Shown piece by piece: positions 25,452 through 33,113 of a DNA stretch of 33,741 nucleotides. The DNA comes from Lentisphaeria bacterium (lineage in GTDB: Bacteria > Verrucomicrobiota > Lentisphaeria > JABSQK01 > CAJWLW01): positions 1 through 33,741 of the forward strand of contig JASLZG010000007.1 in NCBI GenBank assembly GCA_030754995.1, written 5' to 3'. The position numbers and the translations under genes are program-made. The notes under the pieces are model-generated. The model ran no database searches and was not told the origin of the DNA. It saw only the letters and a program-made list of their open reading frames with translations. Each line of letters opens with the position of its first letter. The stretch's first letter is position 1.

Positions 25452-25970
25452 ATGCATCTCTGGCTTGTCTACGCACTGTTGACGGTCCTGTTCTGGGGCT
25501 TGTACGGCGTCTTTCTGCACACCGGCCAGGTCGCCATGGCCGATCCGGTTAACGGCCGTTACAAGGCATTCCTGCTTGTCGGTATCGCCTATTTCCTGAC
25601 CGCCGTTCTGGCGCCGCTGGCCATTCTCATTTTCAAGGGCTCGGATTGGTCGATGCCCGGCAAAGGCGTGACCTTCTCGCTGGTTGCCGGCCTGGTTGGG
25701 GCAGCCGGTGCTTTCTGCGTGCTGCTGGCATTCGGCGCCAAGGGAACGCCGCCGGTCGTGATGTCGATCATTTTTGCCGGGGCCCCGATCATCAATGCGG
25801 GTGTGGCGATTGCACTGCATCCGCCGGCCGGCGGCTGGCGCTCGGTCGGCCTGCCGTTTTATCTCGGCATTGTACTGGCCGCCGTCGGCGGTTGCCTGGT
25901 GTCGTTGTACAAGCCGGCGCCAGGCAAGCCACCACCCAAACCGGACGTCGTTCAAACCGACGTGCAGTGA
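25452..25970 (+). CDS. Small DMT-superfamily-like membrane protein
   Basis: A 172-residue hydrophobic protein with about five membrane segments, beginning MHLWLVYALLTVLFWGLYGV, the typical EamA/GRP-type N-terminus, and ending in a proline- and lysine-rich tail. Full DMT carriers have ten segments, so this is a half-size form that would work as a dimer if it is a transporter. The upstream promoter supports the start at 25452. The ligase gene begins 2 bp after the stop, so both belong to one operon. Substrate unknown. Confidence 0.65.
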   Translation: MHLWLVYALLTVLFWGLYGVFLHTGQVAMADPVNGRYKAFLLVGIAYFLTAVLAPLAILIFKGSDWSMPGKGVTFSLVAGLVGAAGAFCVLLAFGAKGTPPVVMSIIFAGAPIINAGVAIALHPPAGGWRSVGLPFYLGIVLAAVGGCLVSLYKPAPGKPPPKPDVVQTDVQ

Positions 25971-25972
25971 CG

Positions 25973-27217
25973 ATGCAGAGCAAGCTCCAGGCGTTGCTTC
26001 AGAATCTGTTGCCTTCGAATGCGTTTTATGCGCGCAAATACGACGGCACCGGCATCACGCCCGAGATCAGTATCGACGAGTTCCGTGGCGTCGCCCCGTT
26101 CACCACCAAGGCCGAGCTCGTCGCCGACCAGCAGCAGCATCCACCGTACGGCAGCAACCTGACGTATCCGCTCGAGCAATACACGCACTTCTGCCAAACC
26201 AGCGCCACGGCCGGAACGCCAATGCGCTGGCTCGACACACCGGGGAGCTGGGCCTGGATGCTCGACAACTGGCAGCACGTCTACGCCGCCGCCGATGTCT
26301 CCCGCGACGATCGCTGTTTCTTCGCCTTTTCCTTCGGCCCGTTCCTCGGGTTCTGGACCGCCTTTGACGCAGCCCAGGCACGGGGCTGCCTGTGTGTGTC
26401 CGGCGGCGGCATGCGGTCGTTGGCACGGCTGCAGGCAATCGTCGACAATCGCATCACCGTGCTCTGCTGCACGCCGACGTACGCCATTCATCTCGGCCAG
26501 GTGGCGGCCGCCGAGGGAATTGACCTGGAACAGGTTGCAGTGGGTGCCATCATCGTCGCCGGCGAACCGGGCGGCAGCATCCCGGCAACCGGCGCCCGCA
26601 TCGAAACCCTGTGGCCGACCGCGAAGCTCTACGATCATCATGGCATGACCGAAGTCGGCCCGGTCAGCTACCAGTGCCCGGCCAGGCCGGGGCGGCTGCA
26701 CGTTATCGGTTCCGCCTACCTCGTCGAAGTGATCGATCCCGACACCCTCGCCCCCGCCGCTCCCGGAGTGCCCGGCGAACTTGTGTTGACGACGCTCGGC
26801 CGCGATGCCTGCCCGTTGTTGCGCTATCGCACCGGCGACCTGGTTCACGCCCCGCACTGTGGCACCTGCGAATGCGGCACCGAAGATCCAGCGCTGGAAG
26901 GCGGAATTCTCAGCCGCGTCGACGACATGTTCATCGTACGCGGGGTCAATGTTTACCCCGGCGCCGTCGAGGCTGTCGTCCGGCAGTTTGCCGAGGTCGA
27001 GGAGTATCGGGTCAAGGTGTCGGGCAGTGCGGCGCTTCGCGAGCTGTCCATTGAAGTCGAGCCGGGCCCGCACTGCAATGATGCTGCCGCCTTGCAGCAG
27101 AAGATCGGCGACGCCCTGTCGACGACCTTCTCCATGCGCATCGACGTCGCGGTCGTGGCCTCCGGAACGCTGCCGCGCTTCGAGCTGAAAGCCCGGCGCT
27201 GGATAGTCTCGACATAG
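25973..27217 (+). CDS. Phenylacetate-CoA ligase-like (PaaK-family) AMP-forming enzyme
   Basis: A 414-residue adenylate-forming enzyme. FYARKY and PFTTKAELV (residues about 18-50) are typical PaaK N-terminal blocks; TSATAGTP (76-83) is the P-loop where TSGTTGxP is usual; YDHHGMTEVGP is the adenine-binding motif; LRYRTGDLV with the ribose-binding Asp and a CGTCECG cysteine cluster follow, then RVDDMFIVRGVNVYP with the hinge. Family members activate an aromatic or other carboxylic acid as acyl-AMP and pass it to CoA. The changed P-loop leaves the substrate and even the activity open. It starts at 25973 two bases after the membrane-protein stop, because the conserved N-terminus begins there. Confidence 0.8.
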   Translation: MQSKLQALLQNLLPSNAFYARKYDGTGITPEISIDEFRGVAPFTTKAELVADQQQHPPYGSNLTYPLEQYTHFCQTSATAGTPMRWLDTPGSWAWMLDNWQHVYAAADVSRDDRCFFAFSFGPFLGFWTAFDAAQARGCLCVSGGGMRSLARLQAIVDNRITVLCCTPTYAIHLGQVAAAEGIDLEQVAVGAIIVAGEPGGSIPATGARIETLWPTAKLYDHHGMTEVGPVSYQCPARPGRLHVIGSAYLVEVIDPDTLAPAAPGVPGELVLTTLGRDACPLLRYRTGDLVHAPHCGTCECGTEDPALEGGILSRVDDMFIVRGVNVYPGAVEAVVRQFAEVEEYRVKVSGSAALRELSIEVEPGPHCNDAAALQQKIGDALSTTFSMRIDVAVVASGTLPRFELKARRWIVST

Positions 27218-27227
27218 GACACTGATA

Positions 27228-27256
27228 TTGCCAGCGACCCCGGCGGAGGCTATACT
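27228..27256 (+). promoter_or_regulatory. Sigma-70-type promoter of the fumarase gene
   Basis: TTGCCA (27228-27233) and TATACT (27251-27256) have an exact 17-bp spacer, 30 bp before the fumarase ATG. Confidence 0.7.
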
Positions 27257-27285
27257 CCTTCAGCGCCAACCATCGAGACCTGACC

Positions 27286-28887
27286 ATGGCTGAATTCGAA
27301 CCCGCCCCAATCCTGCCGATCGGTGCCGACGACACGAAGTACGAGTGCATCTCAACCGATCACGTGTCGACGATCGAAGCCGGCGGCCGCACCATTCTGC
27401 AGGTGCAACCGCAGGGCCTGGAACTGCTGGCCGAACAGGCCATGAGTGACATTTCGTTTTACCTGCGCACCAGCCATTCGGACAAAGTCGCAAAAATCAT
27501 CGACGACCCGGAGGCGTCCGACAACGACCGCTACGTCGCTGCCACCATGCTGCGCAACGCCATCGAGTCGGCCAAGGGCATCCTGCCGATGTGCCAGGAC
27601 ACCGGCACGGCAGTCGTCATGGGCGAGAAAGGCGAACAGGTGTGGACCGGAGGCAACGACGAAGTCGCCTTGGCCCGCGGCATATACAACACCTTCGCCA
27701 CCCGGAATCTGCGGTACTCGCAATTGGCGCCGCTGACGATGTTCGACGAAATAAATACCGCCACCAACCTGCCGGCGCAGATCGATATTCATGCGACCGG
27801 CGGTGATGAATACCATTTCCTGTTTCTTGCCAAAGGCGGCGGCAGCGCCAACAAATCGAAGCTCTTCCAGGAGACCAAGGCGATCCTGACGGAAGAGCAC
27901 CTGGCGTCCTTCATTCGCGAAAAAATCTTCGACCTGGGCACGGCAGCATGTCCGCCATATCACATCGCGATCGTCATCGGCGGAACATCGGCGGAGGCAA
28001 ACCTGAAGACCGTGAAGCTGGCCAGTGCCGGTTTCCTGGATGCACTGCCGACCGCCGGCAACGCCGCCGGCCAGGCATTCCGCGACCGCGAGTGGGAGGC
28101 GAGGGCAGAACAGATCGCGCGTGAAACCGAAATAGGCGCCCAGTTCAAGGGCAAATACCTGGCACACGACATCAAAGTGATCCGCCTGCCGCGGCACGCC
28201 GCGTCGTGCCCGATCGGTGTCGGCGGGAGCTGCAGCGCCGACCGCAACGCCAAGGCCAGGATCACTGCGGACGGCATTTTCCTGGAACAACTCGACCGCA
28301 ACCCGGCCAGGTTCCAGGACAAGATCAAGATCACCCTGGAGGCGCCGGTCATCATCGATCTCAACCGGCCGATGGCCGAAATCCTGGCGCAGCTGAGCCA
28401 ATACCCGGTCGGCACGCGACTGCTGCTCAACGGTTCACTGGTCGTCGCCCGTGATACGGCGCATCAACGGATCAAGCAGCTGCTCGACGACGGTCAGCCG
28501 ATGCCGGAGTACTTCAAGAATCATCCGGTGTACTATGCGGGCCCCGCCAAGACGCCGGAAGGCATGGCCAGCGGCAGTTTCGGCCCGACCACAGCCAACC
28601 GCATGGACGTCTACGTCGACGAATTCCAGACGCTCGGCGCTTCGATGATCATGCTCGCAAAAGGTAACCGCACCGACCTCGTCACCGAGGCCTGCGGCAA
28701 GCACGGCGGCTTCTATCTCGGCTCCATCGGCGGGCCGGCCGCAATCCTGGCGAAAGAGTCGATCCTGAAAGTGGAGACAATCGGCTTCGAGGACCTCGCA
28801 ATGGAGGCGATCCGCCGCATCGAGGTGAAAGAGTTTCCGGCCTTCATCATCTGCGACGACAAGGGCAACAATCTGTTTGCCGACTAA
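27286..28887 (+). CDS. Class I fumarate hydratase (iron-sulfur)
   Basis: A 533-residue enzyme, the length of FumA/FumB-type fused alpha-beta class I fumarases. It hydrates fumarate to malate in the TCA cycle, in the cytoplasm. The three cysteines that hold the [4Fe-4S] cluster are visible in PMCQDTGT (C103), GTAACPPYH (C222) and [10 protein letters not shown] (C316). The C-terminal half carries [15 protein letters not shown] and [15 protein letters not shown]. It stands alone behind its own promoter; the ribosome site is weak. The paralogous role as L(+)-tartrate dehydratase cannot be excluded by sequence alone. Confidence 0.9.
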   Translation: MAEFEPAPILPIGADDTKYECISTDHVSTIEAGGRTILQVQPQGLELLAEQAMSDISFYLRTSHSDKVAKIIDDPEASDNDRYVAATMLRNAIESAKGILPMCQDTGTAVVMGEKGEQVWTGGNDEVALARGIYNTFATRNLRYSQLAPLTMFDEINTATNLPAQIDIHATGGDEYHFLFLAKGGGSANKSKLFQETKAILTEEHLASFIREKIFDLGTAACPPYHIAIVIGGTSAEANLKTVKLASAGFLDALPTAGNAAGQAFRDREWEARAEQIARETEIGAQFKGKYLAHDIKVIRLPRHAASCPIGVGGSCSADRNAKARITADGIFLEQLDRNPARFQDKIKITLEAPVIIDLNRPMAEILAQLSQYPVGTRLLLNGSLVVARDTAHQRIKQLLDDGQPMPEYFKNHPVYYAGPAKTPEGMASGSFGPTTANRMDVYVDEFQTLGASMIMLAKGNRTDLVTEACGKHGGFYLGSIGGPAAILAKESILKVETIGFEDLAMEAIRRIEVKEFPAFIICDDKGNNLFAD

Positions 28888-28994
28888 GTACCGCCGCCGT
28901 TGCCGGAATTTGCGGCGCAACGTTCCCCACGCCTCGTGCAGCGTGCCGCACCGCTTGCGAAGTTCACAGAAATCGCGGGACGGCGGAGAAAATC

Positions 28995-29498
28995 ATGCCT
29001 GACATCAACGGGCCGAACAGTGCGGCCGTGTACGCCGCCATCCTGGCACTGCTCGAGACCAACGCCGTCGACTACCGCACGGTGCATCACGAGCCGACCT
29101 ACACCTCCGAACAGTCGGCGACGGCACGCGGCGAGGACATGGCGATCGGCGGCAAATCAGTGCTGTTGAAAGTGGGCGATGAGTTCCGGCTGTTCGTGCT
29201 TAGCGCAACGCTGCGCATTGACTCCGGGGCCTTGCGCCGCCATTTCGAGGTACGAAAGACACGATTCGCATCGCCGGAGGAGCTGCTCGAACTGACCGGA
29301 TTAGTGCCCGGTTCAGTACCGCCGTTCGGCCGGCCGATCCTGCCGTTCGACCTGTATATCGATGAGTCGATCATAGCCAACGACCGGATCGCATTCAATG
29401 CCGGCAGCCTGACCGACTCGATCATCTTCGGCGTCCCCGATTATCTGCGGATCGTTGCTGCCGGGCGTTTCGCTTTCAGCCGGACGTGTGACAAATAG
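28995..29498 (+). CDS. YbaK/ProX-type aminoacyl-tRNA editing protein
   Basis: A 167-residue protein of the YbaK/aminoacyl-tRNA deacylase superfamily, closer to the free-standing prolyl-tRNA editing (ProX-like) branch: HHEPTYTSEQSATARGED, IGGKSVLLKVGDEFRLFVLS with a conserved Lys (K54 or K59), LVPGSVPPFG (103-112) and YIDESIIANDRIAFNAGS. Such proteins clear mischarged tRNA(Pro) (for example Ala-tRNA(Pro)). The start is supported by GGAG six bases before ATG. It is the second YbaK-superfamily member in this window; the other is ybaK on the minus strand. Confidence 0.78.
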   Translation: MPDINGPNSAAVYAAILALLETNAVDYRTVHHEPTYTSEQSATARGEDMAIGGKSVLLKVGDEFRLFVLSATLRIDSGALRRHFEVRKTRFASPEELLELTGLVPGSVPPFGRPILPFDLYIDESIIANDRIAFNAGSLTDSIIFGVPDYLRIVAAGRFAFSRTCDK

Positions 29499-29516
29499 CC
29501 CAGCTGCGGCTATATT
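29488..29516 (+). promoter_or_regulatory. Sigma-70-type promoter before the PSP1 gene
   Basis: GTGACA (29488-29493, one mismatch to TTGACA) and TATATT (29511-29516) are spaced by 17 bp, 62 bp before the PSP1 ATG. The -35 box overlaps the end of the tRNA-editing gene. Confidence 0.6.
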
Positions 29517-29578
29517 ACGCCACTCCACGCCAACACGGGCCGCCTGCCGTGCCAACGTGAACCCGAACGGTCACACAT

Positions 29579-30385
29579 ATGGATATCCTCTATCGCGTCA
29601 TGATTGACCAGGCCATTACCCTGGAGTGCGTCGGCGCGGAATCCCTCAAGCTCCACGTCAACGACTGGTGCATCGTCAACTGCGGCAGGTACCAGGACTA
29701 CGGACGGGTGGCGCATCTGGGCGATCTGCCGGCCGACGCCGATGTCGGTGACATGCCGGTCGTCGACCGCCGCGCCACCTTGCGCGACCAGGGCAAGGCG
29801 AACGAAAACGCCGCCCGCGGAAAATCCTTCAGCCGCAAAGGCCAGGAGGTCATCGACCGTCACAATCTGCCGATGAAACTCGTCAGCACCCATTACGTCT
29901 TCGACCGGAGCCTGATCATTTTCATGTTCACGGCGCCGGGCCGCGTCGATTTCCGCGAGCTCGTCAAGGACATGACCAAATCGTTCGGCAGCCGTGTCGA
30001 GCTGCGCCAGATCGGCCCGCGCGACCAGGCGGCGATCATTGGCGGGCTGGGCTCGTGCGGGCGCATGCTGTGCTGCTCCTCCTTCCTCACCAATTTCGTC
30101 AGTATCAACCTGAAGATGGCGAAGGAACAGGGCGTCTCCCTGAATCCGTCGAACATCATCGGTGCCTGTGGCCGGCTCAAGTGCTGTCTCGATTACGAGT
30201 ACGAGGGCTACAAGATCCTGATGGAGAACATGCCGCGGCCGGGGTCGCGCTGCAGTTGCGAAAACCGCGACGGTCACATCATCGAGAGCAATCCCCTGAC
30301 CCAGACCGTGAAGGTGTCGATCAAAGGCAACGACGGCAGCCGCATCGTTAGCGTACCTCTCGCCGAAGTGGAACTGAAGAGTTAA
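29579..30385 (+). CDS. PSP1-domain protein (RicT/YaaT-like)
   Basis: A 268-residue PSP1 domain protein. IGPRDQAAIIGGLGSCGRML then CCSSFL gives C160, C165, C166; GACGRLKCCLDYE gives C197, C202, C203, the cysteine sets conserved in RicT (YaaT). In Bacillus this protein joins RicA and RicF in an Fe-S-containing complex that directs RNase Y-dependent RNA processing. No ricA or ricF homologue is in view, so the partner set is unknown. No good ribosome site precedes the ATG. Its TAA overlaps the ATG of the next gene by one base, so the three genes up to 32957 probably form one operon. Confidence 0.85.
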   Translation: MDILYRVMIDQAITLECVGAESLKLHVNDWCIVNCGRYQDYGRVAHLGDLPADADVGDMPVVDRRATLRDQGKANENAARGKSFSRKGQEVIDRHNLPMKLVSTHYVFDRSLIIFMFTAPGRVDFRELVKDMTKSFGSRVELRQIGPRDQAAIIGGLGSCGRMLCCSSFLTNFVSINLKMAKEQGVSLNPSNIIGACGRLKCCLDYEYEGYKILMENMPRPGSRCSCENRDGHIIESNPLTQTVKVSIKGNDGSRIVSVPLAEVELKS

Positions 30386-32235
30386 TGCAAGGCTGCTTTG
30401 GCACTACACTGCCGGTGCGTGGTGCGACGGTTTTGCTCGCCGGCCTCTTCCTTGTCGCGCCGCACAAGTTCGGCAACATCGTCAACCCTGTCGGACCGGT
30501 TGGCGGATCCGTCTTTCCGACGTCCACCATCGAATGGATTGTCGGCATGTGGCCGACGTATTTCCCGGCAATCGCCAGCGGCGTTGCGTTGCTCACGGTT
30601 CTGCTGGCGCACTGGTGGAGGCGCCGTCCCGATTACGTTCGGGCCTGGCCGCTGCTGCTGCCCTGCCTGCTCCTGGCGCTGGCGACACTGATTGGCATGC
30701 CGCACACCACCGAGCGTTACGTGGCAATGTTCTTCCTGGCACACATGTTCGGCGTGCTGGCCTTCCTGCTGGCGGTCTACATCCACCTGACACAGGTGCC
30801 GGAAAGTCGACACCTGTTCCTCGGTGCCGCGGTCGTCGGGGTGCTGACAAGCGCGCTCAACGGCTGGTACGGCAAGCTTCAGGGACAGGCCGAGATGATT
30901 CAATTCCTCTACGACATGGAAGCAAATGGCGAGACGATCATCATGCCGCTGTGGGAACGCGTGCTCGAAGGTCGAATAACCGCCAGCTTCACTTATCCGA
31001 ACGTCTTCGCCGCGCACTTGCTGCTGCTGTTGCCGGTCACCTTGTACGTCGTCGACCGCTGGGCAAAGTTCCTGCAGCCCAACGACATCCAGGCGGATGT
31101 GACCCGCGTCACCAGGCCGCTGTTCGTCGGAACCTCGGCAATCCTGATGCTGGTCGCTGTGTACTGGACCGGCAGCCGTGCCGCGGTTCTCGGGATCAGC
31201 AGTGCCGCCATGGTAATGACCGGGATGGTAGCCATTACGCACCGGGACTGGCTGCGCCGGCGCGGGCAACTCCTGGTCGCACCGGCGGTCATCGTGCTGG
31301 TCGCGGGGATTGTCATCAGCCTGCAGTTTTACGACCGCGGCCTGTCGTCGCTCGGTGCCAGGCTCGACTATGCGGACAGTGCCGTGCAGATGTTTGCGGA
31401 GCACCCCGCAACCGGTGTCGGTGTCGGCGAATTCTTTCCGAATTACATGCGGTTGAAAGGGCCCGGCGCCGAAGAAACGAGGTTGCCGCACAACCTGCTG
31501 CTTTATTTTCTTTCGCAGTGCGGCATCTTCGGCGGACTCGCCGGTCTTCTTTTCATTGTGCAGCCCGTCATGCTGTGGTTTCGACGCATCGGCGACGGGC
31601 CACCGGCCCCCCTGGCGTTCGGATGCGTTGTCGCCGGCATGTTGGCCTGGAGCGCGCATGCCCTGGCCGACTTCGATCTGCACGTGCCGGCCACTATGAT
31701 GATGGTCGTGACCCTGCCCTTGCTGGTGCTGAAACTGCCGGGCGCAGTTCCCGGCGGACTCCGGTGGCACCGCAGCCTGTGTATGCTGGCAGCGCTGGCC
31801 TGTCTCGCCAATCTCCTGTGGATTCCAGGCGACATGGCCCACCAGGACCTCCAGTTGGCAATGGATTCTCAGCAACGGCTGACGCAACAATCGCCCCCAG
31901 TCCGGGCGCCGCGACCAGGCGCCTTGCTGCCGCTCGTGGAGCGCGCCGGGAAGCTAATACCGTGGTCGCCCTACCCCTATGACAGCTTCGGAAAACACGC
32001 CTTTCAGTTCCGGGAGTATGCCCTGGCCCGTGAAGCCTTTATGGCTGCCGCCGAACGCGCCCCGCACCGATCGTCCGTGTACAAGCAAATCGCCGATTGC
32101 AGCATTAACCTGGGCGAGCTGGAAATCGCCAGGGAGTACCTGGAGAAGGCGCTGCTGTGGTACCCGCACGACCCGCAGCTCAGTTCCAGGATCAAAAGTC
32201 TCGAAATCATCGAGGCCAAACAGGCGCCGCCGTGA
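30385..32235 (+). CDS. O-antigen ligase/polymerase-like membrane protein with C-terminal TPR
   Basis: A 616-residue protein with about eleven membrane segments. WTGSRAAVLG (residues 261-270) and the long loop with HPATGVGVGEFFPNY and LPHNLLLYFLSQCGIFGG (H369) are the conserved blocks of the Wzy_C/WaaL family, which join or polymerise polyprenyl-linked glycans on the periplasmic side. The last 80 residues (about 535-610) form two to three TPR-like helix pairs (FREYALAREAFMAAAERAP, LGELEIAREYLEKALLWYP), a tail seen in many bacterial members of this family. It overlaps the PSP1 gene by one base and the next gene by four. Confidence 0.82.
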   Translation: MQGCFGTTLPVRGATVLLAGLFLVAPHKFGNIVNPVGPVGGSVFPTSTIEWIVGMWPTYFPAIASGVALLTVLLAHWWRRRPDYVRAWPLLLPCLLLALATLIGMPHTTERYVAMFFLAHMFGVLAFLLAVYIHLTQVPESRHLFLGAAVVGVLTSALNGWYGKLQGQAEMIQFLYDMEANGETIIMPLWERVLEGRITASFTYPNVFAAHLLLLLPVTLYVVDRWAKFLQPNDIQADVTRVTRPLFVGTSAILMLVAVYWTGSRAAVLGISSAAMVMTGMVAITHRDWLRRRGQLLVAPAVIVLVAGIVISLQFYDRGLSSLGARLDYADSAVQMFAEHPATGVGVGEFFPNYMRLKGPGAEETRLPHNLLLYFLSQCGIFGGLAGLLFIVQPVMLWFRRIGDGPPAPLAFGCVVAGMLAWSAHALADFDLHVPATMMMVVTLPLLVLKLPGAVPGGLRWHRSLCMLAALACLANLLWIPGDMAHQDLQLAMDSQQRLTQQSPPVRAPRPGALLPLVERAGKLIPWSPYPYDSFGKHAFQFREYALAREAFMAAAERAPHRSSVYKQIADCSINLGELEIAREYLEKALLWYPHDPQLSSRIKSLEIIEAKQAPP

Positions 32236-32957
32236 CGGCGCTGCCGACCATCTGCTGGCTGCCCGGCTGGGCCGGGAACAACCGCCTATGGGCACGGCCG
32301 CAGTCGGCACTCGAGGCATATCGGCATCTGTCACCCGACTACGGCGGCGTGACCAGCCCGGGTGACTTCATCGACGGCGTTGCCGCCTGCCTGCCGGCAA
32401 CGCCGTGTATCCTCGTCGCGTGGTCGCTGGGCGGCATGCTCGCCCTGGAGGCGGCCGCGGGCATGCCCATGGTACAGGGCCTGGTTGTCTGTGGCGGCAC
32501 CGGCTGCTTCGTCAATCGCCACCGCAGCCTGGGATGGCCCGCATCCGTCCTGCAACGCATGCAGCGCCACCTCGCTTCCGACCCGGCCACGACAATCCGC
32601 CGATTCATTGCCAGGATGTTCGCAGACCCGGGCATGGCGCAGCACTTCATTGATACCACCTATCCCAATGGGCTGCTCGACGACTGTTCGTACAATGCCG
32701 CGGCGCTCGATGCGGGGTTGCAGTACCTGGCCGGCACCGACCTCTCTGATTCTATCGGGAATGTGCGGTGTCCCGTGCTGTGGCTCCATGGAATCGACGA
32801 CCGCATCTGTCCCGTCGGCGCCGGACGTGCCGCCGCCGGCAAATTGGCGAATTGCCAATTTGTCGAACTCCCCGGCGGCCACCTGCCGGCTTTCGAAACC
32901 AGCGACGCCCTGACTGAGCGCCTGGTTGCGTTTGTCAGAAATTCTCACAAAACATGA
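32232..32957 (+). CDS. BioH-like alpha/beta hydrolase
   Basis: A 241-residue alpha/beta hydrolase. LPGWAGNNRLW opens the oxyanion region, VAWSLGGMLALEAA holds the nucleophile (S65), LHGIDDRICP the Asp (D189 or D190) and LPGGHLPAFE the His (H217). It resembles pimeloyl-ACP methyl ester esterase (BioH), which releases pimeloyl-ACP for biotin synthesis, but no other biotin gene is in view, so the specificity is open. It begins at GTG 32232 inside the stop of the O-antigen-ligase-like gene (GTGA), so translation is coupled. Confidence 0.72.
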   Translation: MTALPTICWLPGWAGNNRLWARPQSALEAYRHLSPDYGGVTSPGDFIDGVAACLPATPCILVAWSLGGMLALEAAAGMPMVQGLVVCGGTGCFVNRHRSLGWPASVLQRMQRHLASDPATTIRRFIARMFADPGMAQHFIDTTYPNGLLDDCSYNAAALDAGLQYLAGTDLSDSIGNVRCPVLWLHGIDDRICPVGAGRAAAGKLANCQFVELPGGHLPAFETSDALTERLVAFVRNSHKT

Positions 32958-33032
32958 AAGGTTGCGCCGGAAAGCATGTACTTCCCCGGTCAACCGGCGG
33001 CGGACATACTGGCAGGGAAATGATCCACATTG

Positions 33033-33061
33033 AACGTAAATTTCCCGCGGAATTTTACGTT
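33033..33061. promoter_or_regulatory. 29-bp AT-rich palindrome before the SGNH hydrolase gene
   Basis: AACGTAAATTTCC (33033-33045) and GGAATTTTACGTT (33049-33061) pair at 12 of 13 positions around CGC. It lies 76 bp after the esterase stop and 52 bp before the next ATG. The AT-rich arms in GC-rich DNA suit an operator; termination is possible but no T-run follows. A direct repeat CTTCGTGG follows at 33075-33090; nothing else is seen in this gap. Confidence 0.45.
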
Positions 33062-33113
33062 ACCCTTCGGATCCTTCGTGGCTTCGTGGTAGATTCCTCT
33101 TCGAGGCGTAACC

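Noticed and set aside
30382-31890. 502-codon minus-strand open frame
   Set aside because: Antisense to the O-antigen-ligase-like gene; rich in Gln, His and Arg, as expected for a shadow of hydrophobic codons.
32840-32862. Palindrome with 9-bp arms CAAATTGGC / GCCAATTTG
   Set aside because: It lies inside the BioH-like coding region and is explained by codons of that gene; no sign of a regulatory role.
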